Shown here: in pieces, positions 24,014 to 32,077 of the stretch
How the letters are laid out: each line of letters begins with the position of its first letter
Position numbering within the stretch: the stretch's first letter is position 1
Assembly: GCA_964622305.1 (NCBI GenBank)
Contig: CAZUPR010000005.1
Span: 1-51,713, forward strand
DNA from: SKKY01 sp964622305
Lineage (GTDB): Bacteria; Bacillota; Peptococcia; Peptococcales; SKKY01
Reading direction: 5' to 3'
DNA: 51,713 nt
Notes under the pieces: generated by a model
The model's database searches: none
What the model was told of the DNA's origin: nothing
What the model saw: only the letters and a program-made list of their open reading frames with translations
Program-made: the position numbers and the translations under genes

Positions 24014-24691
24014 ATGTATAAAACAAGTGGAGATTTTAGGGCGGAAGCCCGGGCCTTACTTAGGGGAAACTGGCCTAAGGCTCTGATAGTTTGTCTGGTA
24101 GTTTGGTTTATAGCTGCCAGTGGCGATCTTTTACAGACCCAGACAGTGGAAGAGATTTATAAAAATGGACAAGTAATCCATAAGGTAGTGGAGAAAAAAA
24201 GCTCCCTTTTGAGCATAATTAACTTCCTTTTTGCTGGTCCGGCCTATTTTGGTCTTGTAGCCTTCTATATGAATCTAAAGCGTAAAGGACAGGCCGAGGT
24301 TGGCGATATTTTAAAGGGCATGGATAGATTTGGCAGAAATTTTCTGACAGAATTATTAATGACCATCTTTATTGCTCTTTGGACCCTGCTTTTAATTATA
24401 CCGGGAATTATAGCTTACTATAGTTACTCTATGACCTGGTTTATTTTAAACGATAACCCAGAATTGACTTCCAGTCAGGCTATAGCCAGGAGCAAGGAAT
24501 TGATGCGGGGTAAGAAAATGGCCCTTTTTCAGCTGCAAGTTTCTTTTATAGGCTGGGCTATTTTAGCTTATGTAGGCGCCATAGTTACCCTGGGACTTTC
24601 TATGGTTCCCTTACAGGCATATTATAATGCTGCCAAGCTTTCTTTTTATGAAGATCTGATTAACCATGAGGGAATTAGTATAGAATATTAA
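24014..24691 (+). CDS. DUF975 family membrane protein
   Basis: A 225-residue protein with about five predicted membrane helices and the DUF975 signatures: a short N-terminal amphipathic part (SGDFRAEARALLRGNW), a central LLIIPGIIAYYSYSMTWFIL helix, and SQAIARSKELMRGKKMALF after it. Function is not established. AAGGAGG precedes the ATG 10 bp after obgE, so it may share that transcript. Confidence 0.8.
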   Translation: MYKTSGDFRAEARALLRGNWPKALIVCLVVWFIAASGDLLQTQTVEEIYKNGQVIHKVVEKKSSLLSIINFLFAGPAYFGLVAFYMNLKRKGQAEVGDILKGMDRFGRNFLTELLMTIFIALWTLLLIIPGIIAYYSYSMTWFILNDNPELTSSQAIARSKELMRGKKMALFQLQVSFIGWAILAYVGAIVTLGLSMVPLQAYYNAAKLSFYEDLINHEGISIEY

Positions 24692-24717
24692 AAGTAAAAA
24701 ATAGGAAAAAGTAATCT

Positions 24718-24776
24718 AACCTGCGAATCTGAAAATAAGGCCATAGGCTAAGTTATTCAGAAGGGCAGGTTTTTTT
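24718..24776 (+). terminator. Hairpin plus T7 abutting comEA, terminator or leader switch
   Basis: AACCTGC (24718-24724) pairs with GCAGGTT (24765-24771), TCTGAA (24728-24733) with TTCAGA (24756-24761), TAA with TTA, and GCC with GGC at the tip. Seven T (24770-24776) follow and touch the comEA ATG at 24777. The only ribosome-binding-like sequence, GGCAGG, lies in the 3' arm. Confidence 0.7.
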
Positions 24777-25400
24777 ATGAAAAAAATACTGGAGGAAAAC
24801 AAGCTTTTTATTATTCTTTTAATTTTATTTTTAATCTTTACCTTTTACAGGACCAGGTCTAAAAATGATCTTTTGCTTTTGACCCATGATTCTTCCGGGA
24901 GCCAGGCTGGTATTTCAGAAAGGCTTAATCAAGATGAAGGGGAAAATCAGGCCAAAATCTTTGTTCATTTGGCTGGTGATGTTCAAAGGCCTGGTGTTTA
25001 TGAGCTCACTGAAGGGGCCAGACTTGAAGATTTAATCCAGCCGGCGGGGATCAGGGATTTGGATCTTTTAAACAAATATTTTAACCGGGCTCAAATCCTT
25101 TCTGATGGAATGAAAATTTACATTCCTTCTCCAGATGAAATTAGCGGGGAAGAAAAATTAGACTTTCAGCCAGAAAATACAGGCCTTTTTCAAGGGACGG
25201 CATCATCCAATTTAATTGATATTAACAGGGCAGGCAGGGATGAGTTGATGACTTTGCCAGGAATAGGGCAAACAAAAGCACAAGATATTTTAAATTACAG
25301 AGAAAAAAATGGTAATTTCAAAATAATTGATGATATAATGTTGGTCAAAGGTATTGGCCCTGCCACCTTTGAAAAATTAAAAGATTTAATAAAAACATGA
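24777..25400 (+). CDS. comEA: ComEA-family DNA-binding competence protein
   Basis: A 207-residue membrane-anchored DNA receptor of the uptake machinery. One N-terminal helix (about residues 9-25) is followed by an SLBB domain (about 60-115, VHLAGDVQRPGVYEL) and a C-terminal helix-hairpin-helix pair (about 147-206, LPGIGQTKAQDILNYRE and VKGIGPATFEKLK). It binds double-stranded DNA outside the membrane and hands it to ComEC. Its ATG directly follows a hairpin and T7. The ilvD gene begins 14 bp downstream. Confidence 0.93.
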   Translation: MKKILEENKLFIILLILFLIFTFYRTRSKNDLLLLTHDSSGSQAGISERLNQDEGENQAKIFVHLAGDVQRPGVYELTEGARLEDLIQPAGIRDLDLLNKYFNRAQILSDGMKIYIPSPDEISGEEKLDFQPENTGLFQGTASSNLIDINRAGRDELMTLPGIGQTKAQDILNYREKNGNFKIIDDIMLVKGIGPATFEKLKDLIKT

Positions 25401-25414
25401 CTGGAGTGAAAGAA

Positions 25415-27088
25415 ATGATAAGTGATCAGGTTACCAAGGGTGTGGAAAGAGCCCCCCACAGATCTTTATTCTATGCAGCGGGCTATTCACCAGAGGATTT
25501 AAAGAAGCCTCTCATAGCCATAGTTAATGCTCAAAACGATATTATTCCGGGCCATGTTCACCTGGATCAGATTGCCCAGGCCGCCAAGGAAGGTGTTATA
25601 GCCAAAGGAGGTACTCCCATGGAGTTCCCGGCCATAGGTATTTGTGATGGTATTGCTATGAACCATAGCGGGATGAGATATCCCCTGGCCAGCCGTGAAC
25701 TGATTGCGGACTCCATTGAAGCTATGGCTATAGGCCATAAATTTGATGGACTTGTTTTAGTAGGTAACTGTGACAAGATTGTTCCTGGTATGCTCATGGC
25801 AGCAGCCAGATTAAACATTCCTTCAGTTTATATATCAGGTGGCCCTATGCTGCCTGGCAGATACGAAGGCAATGACTCCGACCTTATTAAAGGAGCCTTT
25901 GAGGCTGTTGGAAAATTTGACAAGGGTCAGATAAATGAGGAAGAACTTGAAGATATGGCTCTTACTGCCTGCCCCGGCTGTGGCTCTTGTGCTGGCATGT
26001 ATACGGCCAACACTATGAACTGCCTGGCTGAAGGCCTGGGTATGGCCCTGCCTGGTAATGGAACCATTCCTGCAGTTTACGGCCAAAGGAAGGCCCTGGC
26101 CAGAAAAGCTGGCGAATCAATCATGTATCTGGTGGAAAATGACATTAAACCCAGAGATATTATGACCAGAGAAGCCTTTTTAAATGCTATCAGCCTTGAT
26201 ATGGCTATTGGTGGATCAAGTAACACGGTACTTCACCTTATGGCTATTGCCAATCAGGCGGAGGTCAGGGTAGATTTAGAAGATTTTGACCGCATCAGTA
26301 ATCTTCTACCAAATATTTGCAAACTAAATCCTTCAGGAGAGCACAGGATTTTAGATTTATATGAAGCTGGCGGCATATCGGCAGTAATTAAGAGACTTCT
26401 TGAGGCAGATTTGCTTGATGGCAATACCCGGACTGTTATGGGCGTCTCCTTAGCTGAGAGCGTAGCCAGGGCCAAGGTAAGAAATAATGATGTAATCAGG
26501 GAAATTTCCAATGCCTACTCAAAAACCGGTGGCATAGCTATTCTTAAGGGGAATCTTGCCCTGGACGGCGCAGTGGTCAAGCAAATTGGTGTGGCCAAGG
26601 AAATGCTGGTCCACCAGGGACCTGCCAAGGTTTATGACTCAGAAGAGGAAGCCTACGCAGCTATCAGAGGTGGTCAGATCGTAAAAGGCGATGTTGTGGT
26701 TGTACGTTATGAAGGTCCTAAAGGTGGTCCGGGTATGAGGGAGATGCTGAGTCCTACCGCTTCTATAATTGGCATGGGTCTGGACAAGGATGTTGCCCTC
26801 ATTACTGATGGCAGATTTTCAGGCGGAACAGCCGGGGCGGCCATTGGCCACGTTTCCCCGGAAGCTGCAGAAGGAGGCATCATTGGCCTCATAAATATGG
26901 GAGATGAGATTTATATTAATATTCCGGAAAGAAAACTGGAACTTTTGGTTTCTGATGAAGAGCTGGAAGAAAGAAGAAAAAACTGGCAAAAACCAAAAAG
27001 AGACCTTATAAAAAATTCTTATTTGAGAAGGTATGCCGCCTTAGTTACCAGTGCCAGCTCAGGTGCTGTTTTAAGAGATGATTTTTAA
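25415..27088 (+). CDS. ilvD: Dihydroxy-acid dehydratase
   Basis: A 557-residue iron-sulfur dehydratase of valine and isoleucine synthesis. Cluster cysteines are visible in GNCDK and CPGCGSC, and ICDGIAMNH and DGRFSGGT are conserved. ATG at 25415 is preferred: GGAG ends 8 bases upstream and the resulting N-terminus MISDQVTKGVERAPHRS fits other IlvD proteins; an ATG at 25397 overlaps the comEA stop. No other branched-chain gene is in the window, and its place between comEA and comEC is unusual. Confidence 0.95.
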   Translation: MISDQVTKGVERAPHRSLFYAAGYSPEDLKKPLIAIVNAQNDIIPGHVHLDQIAQAAKEGVIAKGGTPMEFPAIGICDGIAMNHSGMRYPLASRELIADSIEAMAIGHKFDGLVLVGNCDKIVPGMLMAAARLNIPSVYISGGPMLPGRYEGNDSDLIKGAFEAVGKFDKGQINEEELEDMALTACPGCGSCAGMYTANTMNCLAEGLGMALPGNGTIPAVYGQRKALARKAGESIMYLVENDIKPRDIMTREAFLNAISLDMAIGGSSNTVLHLMAIANQAEVRVDLEDFDRISNLLPNICKLNPSGEHRILDLYEAGGISAVIKRLLEADLLDGNTRTVMGVSLAESVARAKVRNNDVIREISNAYSKTGGIAILKGNLALDGAVVKQIGVAKEMLVHQGPAKVYDSEEEAYAAIRGGQIVKGDVVVVRYEGPKGGPGMREMLSPTASIIGMGLDKDVALITDGRFSGGTAGAAIGHVSPEAAEGGIIGLINMGDEIYINIPERKLELLVSDEELEERRKNWQKPKRDLIKNSYLRRYAALVTSASSGAVLRDDF

Positions 27089-27148
27089 GGTATTTACTTT
27101 ATGAATAGTACTTTATTTTAGAGGCCTTTAGATGAAGAGTGTGCGCTT

Positions 27149-28663
27149 ATGAAAAAGGAAAAAAGAGATTATAATTTAGCTGGAGCTGGTAAGGAATCTT
27201 TAAGAATAGCAGGGATTTATCTCTTCTTAGGTTTTTTATGGATTCTATTTTCGGATAAGCTGCTGGATTCCCTGGCAACTGATCCGGCCATGATTACCAA
27301 GCTGCAAACCTATAAGGGTTGGTTCTTTGTATCAGCCTCAGCTTTCTTAATCTTTTTTTTAGTCTATAAAAGAGCTGCTATCATCAACCAGGCTTTTAAT
27401 GATTTAAGAAACTCCGTATATAAAGATCCTCTTACCGGACTGCCCAGTAAGGCCGCCTTTCTAAAAAATATGGAAGACTTATCCGCAGAGGCCAGGGCTT
27501 ACAGCATAGCCTATATTGATCTGGATAACTTTCGTTTTATAAATGACACTTTGGGCCATAAGGCGGGAGATAAATTCCTCACATATGTTGCCAGTGAGCT
27601 TGGCAGTCTAAAAAAAGATAATGAATATCTGGCCAGATTAGATGGAGATGAGTTTGGTCTTTTAATACCGGGCAATAATAAAAAGGAATTTTTAGACCGG
27701 AGGCTGGATGAAATCTTTGGTTCTTTTGACAGATACTGGCAGGAGGGTAATCACCAGTTCTTTACTTCTTTTACCATGGGTCTGGCTTCCTGGCCCAAGG
27801 ATGGGGCAACTTCTTTTGAAATATATAAAAATGCTAATATAGCCTTAAATCGAGGTAAAAAAGCTGGTAAAAAAGTCAGAATTTTCTTTGAAGATGTAGA
27901 AATATCCAGTGTAACCGAAAGGGCAAGATTGGCCAGTGACTTGCAAAAGGCTATGGATAATGAAGAACTTTTTCTTTACTATCAGCCCTTGCATGATCTC
28001 CGAACCCTGGAAATTGGCGGTATGGAGGCTCTGCTCAGATGGAAGAAGGATGATGAAGCCTTTATCTCTCCCTCTGAATTTATTCCCATAGCAGAGGAAA
28101 CAGGTCAGATTCTAGCTCTGGACAGATGGGTTTTAAGAAGGGTTTTGGAAGAAAAAGGAAGACTTGAAAAGAAAAATCTTTTCTGGGAACTGGGCATTAA
28201 CCTGTCCAGTAAAACCCTCATGAATGATCTTCATTTTCCTCTTTACTTAGATATTTTTGACCAATATGAAGTAGATTTATCTGGTATTATCATTGAAATA
28301 ACTGAAACTGCAATCATTGATAATATGGATCTGGCCATTAAAAGAATAGAGGCCCTTAAGGCTAAAGGGGTCATGCTGGCCCTGGACGATTTTGGTACGG
28401 GTTATTCTTCCTTAACTCATTTAAAACTTTTACCTATTGACACCATAAAGATTGACCGGGCTTTTACGGCCTTTATTCTTGGTGAAAATAAAGAAGGGGT
28501 AATTATACAAAGCCTTATTCATATGTGCGACAAAATGGGCTTAAGGATTGTTGCTGAGGGTATAGAAAATGAAGAGCAGTTGGTTTATTTGCGTGATAAT
28601 GGTTGTATGATAGGTCAGGGCTTTTACTTAAGCAGGCCTGATTATATGGAAAAACATTTTTAA
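27149..28663 (+). CDS. Membrane-bound GGDEF-EAL protein, likely cyclic-di-GMP phosphodiesterase
   Basis: A 504-residue protein. Two N-terminal helices (about 17-36 and 57-75) are followed by a GGDEF domain (about 88-245) and an EAL domain (about 260-500). The GGDEF signature reads DGDEF at 165-169, so diguanylate cyclase activity is doubtful. The EAL domain looks complete: EAL at 293-295, N351, E383, DDFGTGYSS from 413, K434, E470 and Q490. No sensory domain is evident. The ribosome binding site is weak. Its 3' end runs almost directly into the hairpin before comEC. Confidence 0.88.
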   Translation: MKKEKRDYNLAGAGKESLRIAGIYLFLGFLWILFSDKLLDSLATDPAMITKLQTYKGWFFVSASAFLIFFLVYKRAAIINQAFNDLRNSVYKDPLTGLPSKAAFLKNMEDLSAEARAYSIAYIDLDNFRFINDTLGHKAGDKFLTYVASELGSLKKDNEYLARLDGDEFGLLIPGNNKKEFLDRRLDEIFGSFDRYWQEGNHQFFTSFTMGLASWPKDGATSFEIYKNANIALNRGKKAGKKVRIFFEDVEISSVTERARLASDLQKAMDNEELFLYYQPLHDLRTLEIGGMEALLRWKKDDEAFISPSEFIPIAEETGQILALDRWVLRRVLEEKGRLEKKNLFWELGINLSSKTLMNDLHFPLYLDIFDQYEVDLSGIIIEITETAIIDNMDLAIKRIEALKAKGVMLALDDFGTGYSSLTHLKLLPIDTIKIDRAFTAFILGENKEGVIIQSLIHMCDKMGLRIVAEGIENEEQLVYLRDNGCMIGQGFYLSRPDYMEKHF

Positions 28664-28668
28664 AAGAT

Positions 28669-28730
28669 CTCCTGAGGTTTTCTCTTATAGTCTTCGAACT
28701 ATATAAAAGAGAGAGTCAGGAGGTTTTTTT
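28669..28730 (+). terminator. Hairpin plus T7 abutting comEC, containing its ribosome binding site
   Basis: CTCCTGA (28669-28675) pairs with TCAGGAG (28716-28722), TCTCTT (28681-28686) with AAGAGA (28707-28712), and ATAGT (28687-28691) with ACTAT (28698-28702). Seven T (28724-28730) touch the comEC ATG at 28731. The ribosome binding site AGGAGG (28718-28723) lies in the 3' arm. Confidence 0.75.
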
Positions 28731-30863
28731 ATGCAGAGATATCTTTTTATCAGTCTTATATTTATGGGCCTTGGTATTTTCAGTATTTTTTATAAGCTGG
28801 CTTGGTTTCTGGCTTTTATTTTACTCTTCTTTATATCCTTTCAATATGATAGAAAGAAGTTTATAGCTTTCTGTCTTCTGCTTTTTCTTGCCAGCAATTT
28901 TTATGCTGCTTTTCTTCTGGATACCTATGAAGCCTGGGAAGGTTTGAAGAAAACCCAATTCATCCTTTATATTACCGATAAGAAGGGGCAGACCTACATA
29001 GGAAAAATTTATCAGGCAGAGGAAAAAGCTTTAAAAAATGAGAAGGTTTATTTTTATAGCAAGGAAAATCTTGATGTAGGGCATGTTTATAGGGCAAGTT
29101 TTAAGGGGAGTTTTTTTGACAGGCAGAGGATTCCCTGGGGTTTTGATCAAAGGAAGTACTATCTGAGCTCTGGGGTAAATTTCAAGGGTGACTTGGTGAC
29201 AATCAAGGAGGAGGAAATTACTCCGCCTCTTTATGCCCAGCTTCTTAAATTCAGGCAAAAAATTATGAGAGAATATTGTGACCAATATAGCGGCAGGGCC
29301 CAGGGCCTGGTCCAGGCCCTGGTTTTTGGCGATAAATCCCTCTTCCCTCAGGAAGCCAGGGACAGCTTCCAATTGCTGGGCCTATCCCATTTACTGGCTG
29401 TCTCCGGACTCCATGGCGGCATAGTTGCTGGTGCGGCCTATAAGCTTTTTTCTCCAGCCGGGTTCCGCCTGAAAAATTTTGCCGCCTGGTTTTTTATCCT
29501 GGCCTATGCCTTTTTGGCGGGATTTACTCCCTCCATAAACCGGGCTGCCCTTATGTTCTTTCTTTTTTCCCTGGGCAAATTTCTCCTTCGCCACCGTGAT
29601 ATCTGGACTATCATGGCAGCCTCGGCCCTGCCTCAGCTTATCTGGAATCCATTTGTGGTTTTTTCTGCCGGCTTTCAACTTTCCTACCTGACTCTAGCCT
29701 CTATTGTTTATCTGGCTAAGGGAAAAAATATTTTTTCAGCTTCTTTGGCAGCTTTGGCAGGAAGCATGCCACTGCTCTTATATTATTTTAACTCTTTCTC
29801 TTTGCCCGGACTTTGGGCGAACATTTTTTACATACCGCTTTTTGCCATTATCACTCTATTTTTGATAGCAGGGCTCTTTTTACCATTTTTACCCTTGGCA
29901 AACCTGGCCGATTATCCTATAAACTTGATTATCGAGGGAACAGAAGAATTGGCTGGAATTTTTTCCTTTATGGATTTTTCTGTATCCAGTCCAAAATTTT
30001 TTGAAGTTTCACTTTATTTTTTTATCCTGGCTCTCCTTTATAAGAAAATTAAAATTAAGCAAGAGACTTTGCTAATCCTCTTTTTCTGCCTGCTTTTTAT
30101 AAATCTTATGCCAGGAAGCTGGCAGTTGACTTTTTTAGATGTGGGACAGGGTGATGCAGCTCTCGTAGTAACAGAAAGGGATCAGGTTATCTTGATTGAT
30201 GGGGGGCCATGGGGGCAGGAAGTGGAAAATTACCTGTCTTCCAAGGGAATAAATCGTCCCTTTGTCTATATTGTCAGTCATGCTGATGCAGACCATATAA
30301 GTGGAATTATTTGGCTCATGAAAAAGAAAGCTCCTAAATATATAATTTTGCCAGCCAATGCAAAGGAAAATGAGCTTAATCAGGAATTACTCTGGTGGGC
30401 AAAAAAGAAAAAGACTCAGGTCCTTTATGGGAGTAAGGGACAAAAGTTTCAAATCGATTCCTGTCAGCTTGAAATCCTGCTGCCAGCCCAGGAGACCAGC
30501 TTTAGCAATCATAATGATCACTCTCTGGTCTTTCTGCTTACCTATAATGAAAAGAAGTTTTTATTTACAGGGGATATTGAAAAAAATGTTCTTGATCGGC
30601 TGGAACTTAAAAATGATATTCACATCCTCAAAGCCCCGCACCATGGCAGTAATACAGGAGCTTCGGAAAGATTTTTTAATCAGGTCAAGATAGAAAATAT
30701 TGTTATTTCTTGTGGCCAAAAGAACAGATATGGCCATCCGGGGCAAAAATTTATGGATATTTTGCCAAATAAAGAAACAGGTGTTTTCAGGACAGATATT
30801 TCTGGTACTATAATAGTAACTTTTAAAGGAAAAGATTTAAAAATTAAAGGACATTTAAATTAA
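28731..30863 (+). CDS. comEC: ComEC/Rec2 family DNA-uptake channel protein
   Basis: A 710-residue integral membrane protein. N-terminal helices and a soluble domain (about 60-165) precede the competence domain, with LSHLLAVSGLHGG near residue 220 and many helices up to about 455. A metallo-beta-lactamase-like domain follows, with FLDVGQGDAALV and SHADADHISG providing the HxDxDH motif and a later APHHGSNTG. ComEC carries one DNA strand across the membrane and the C-terminal domain is thought to act as a nuclease. All three expected parts are present. Confidence 0.94.
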   Translation: MQRYLFISLIFMGLGIFSIFYKLAWFLAFILLFFISFQYDRKKFIAFCLLLFLASNFYAAFLLDTYEAWEGLKKTQFILYITDKKGQTYIGKIYQAEEKALKNEKVYFYSKENLDVGHVYRASFKGSFFDRQRIPWGFDQRKYYLSSGVNFKGDLVTIKEEEITPPLYAQLLKFRQKIMREYCDQYSGRAQGLVQALVFGDKSLFPQEARDSFQLLGLSHLLAVSGLHGGIVAGAAYKLFSPAGFRLKNFAAWFFILAYAFLAGFTPSINRAALMFFLFSLGKFLLRHRDIWTIMAASALPQLIWNPFVVFSAGFQLSYLTLASIVYLAKGKNIFSASLAALAGSMPLLLYYFNSFSLPGLWANIFYIPLFAIITLFLIAGLFLPFLPLANLADYPINLIIEGTEELAGIFSFMDFSVSSPKFFEVSLYFFILALLYKKIKIKQETLLILFFCLLFINLMPGSWQLTFLDVGQGDAALVVTERDQVILIDGGPWGQEVENYLSSKGINRPFVYIVSHADADHISGIIWLMKKKAPKYIILPANAKENELNQELLWWAKKKKTQVLYGSKGQKFQIDSCQLEILLPAQETSFSNHNDHSLVFLLTYNEKKFLFTGDIEKNVLDRLELKNDIHILKAPHHGSNTGASERFFNQVKIENIVISCGQKNRYGHPGQKFMDILPNKETGVFRTDISGTIIVTFKGKDLKIKGHLN

Positions 30864-30888
30864 AAAAGACAGCTAATAATGCTATAAT
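30860..30888 (+). promoter_or_regulatory. Putative promoter of the DacF-like/holA genes
   Basis: TTAAAA at 30860-30865 and consensus TATAAT at 30883-30888, 17 bases apart. Confidence 0.5.
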
Positions 30889-30907
30889 CATTAAAGAGGT
30901 GATGAGC

Positions 30908-32077
30908 TTGCCAAAAAAGAGCCTGGCAGTTTTACTGATTGTTTTCCTTTTATTAACTACAAATGTTTTTGCCCAGCCTGAACTTAATAAGGACGACTTT
31001 GATAGTTACGTTCTTATCGACAGAGAATCGGGCCATGTCCTTTTGGAAAAAGATAAGGATAAGATTGTAAATATTGAAGGAGCAACCAACCTTGCCACGG
31101 TCATAATGGCGGTGGAGAAGGGTGACCTTAACAAAAAGATTACCATAGGTGAAAATCCGGTTAAGGTTCTGGGAACAAAAATATATCTACAGGAAAAAGA
31201 AAAAATCCTTCTTTCAGAGCTGGTAAAAGCGGCTCTGGTCTATTCTGCCAATGACGCAGCACTGGCAATTTCTGAGCATCTGTCTGGTGAAGATTATAAG
31301 TTCATTGAAGAATTAAATAACAAGGTAAAATCTATTGGTTGCCTGAATACTGCTTTTACAAATTCTTATGGACAAAAAGATTCCCGTCATGTGACTACAG
31401 CCTACGATCTGGCTCTTATAGGCAGATATGCTATGAATCTTGAAAAAATAAATGAATATGCAAAAATTAAAAGCTTTAACTGGAATGGTGCCAGCTGGCA
31501 GGCCCTCTTAACCAACCGGAATATTCTTCTCGAAGATTATCCGGGCATAACAGGCCTCATGGCCGGAACCAGAACTGACCAGGAGAGGCTGGATTTAGTC
31601 TTTACTTATCAGGACGGCGATAAGGACTACATATTGGTAATGACCAATGCCAGGGCGGTAAAAGCCTTTGATTATGCTGCCCAGCTTATTGAATATGCGG
31701 CAGAAAATTTTACTGTGGTCAGAATTGTAGATGAAGGTGAGGAAATCATTTCCATCACTACCCAGGATGGGGAGATTTTAAGAGGCCTCAGCCAAAAAGC
31801 CATCAGCCTTCATATAAAAGTTGGCGTAAAAGTCGATCCAACCAAAGAATTCTTTATGAATGAAATCAAAAGGCCGCTTAAAGCTGGTGATAAGATTGGT
31901 GAAGTTCTTTATTATGCAGGAGGGGAAGAACTGGAGAGAATAGATATCCTTTCTGATAGTAATCTGCCTCTTAAAATAGAAAAATACAATATGGCCATTT
32001 ATGCCTTTGCAGGCCTCTATCTCTTCCAGATTTTGTTTAGGATTTTTAAAATGAAAAAAAGGCCAAAAAGAAGATAA
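30908..32077 (+). CDS. DacF/PBP5-like protein lacking catalytic motifs (probable pseudoenzyme)
   Basis: A 389-residue protein with the layout of a D-alanyl-D-alanine carboxypeptidase: signal peptide (1-22), peptidase S11 domain, C-terminal beta domain, and a final membrane helix followed by KMKKRPKRR. The SxxK motif position reads GATN at 58-61, so both nucleophile and lysine are gone. SAN at 113-115 keeps the SxN motif. The KTG position reads MAG at 218-220. It should not cleave muropeptides but might bind them. TTG at 30908 was chosen because GAGGTG lies 6 bases upstream; GTG or ATG at 30899/30902 overlap that site. holA follows with a TAATG overlap. Confidence 0.8.
   Translation: MPKKSLAVLLIVFLLLTTNVFAQPELNKDDFDSYVLIDRESGHVLLEKDKDKIVNIEGATNLATVIMAVEKGDLNKKITIGENPVKVLGTKIYLQEKEKILLSELVKAALVYSANDAALAISEHLSGEDYKFIEELNNKVKSIGCLNTAFTNSYGQKDSRHVTTAYDLALIGRYAMNLEKINEYAKIKSFNWNGASWQALLTNRNILLEDYPGITGLMAGTRTDQERLDLVFTYQDGDKDYILVMTNARAVKAFDYAAQLIEYAAENFTVVRIVDEGEEIISITTQDGEILRGLSQKAISLHIKVGVKVDPTKEFFMNEIKRPLKAGDKIGEVLYYAGGEELERIDILSDSNLPLKIEKYNMAIYAFAGLYLFQILFRIFKMKKRPKRR

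Noticed and set aside
24692..24776. A metabolite riboswitch before comEA
   Set aside because: The structure is one long hairpin with no recognisable aptamer core, and the gene is not metabolic; a terminator or start-site switch is the simpler reading.
27089..27148. Terminator after ilvD
   Set aside because: I found no convincing stem with a T run in this short space.
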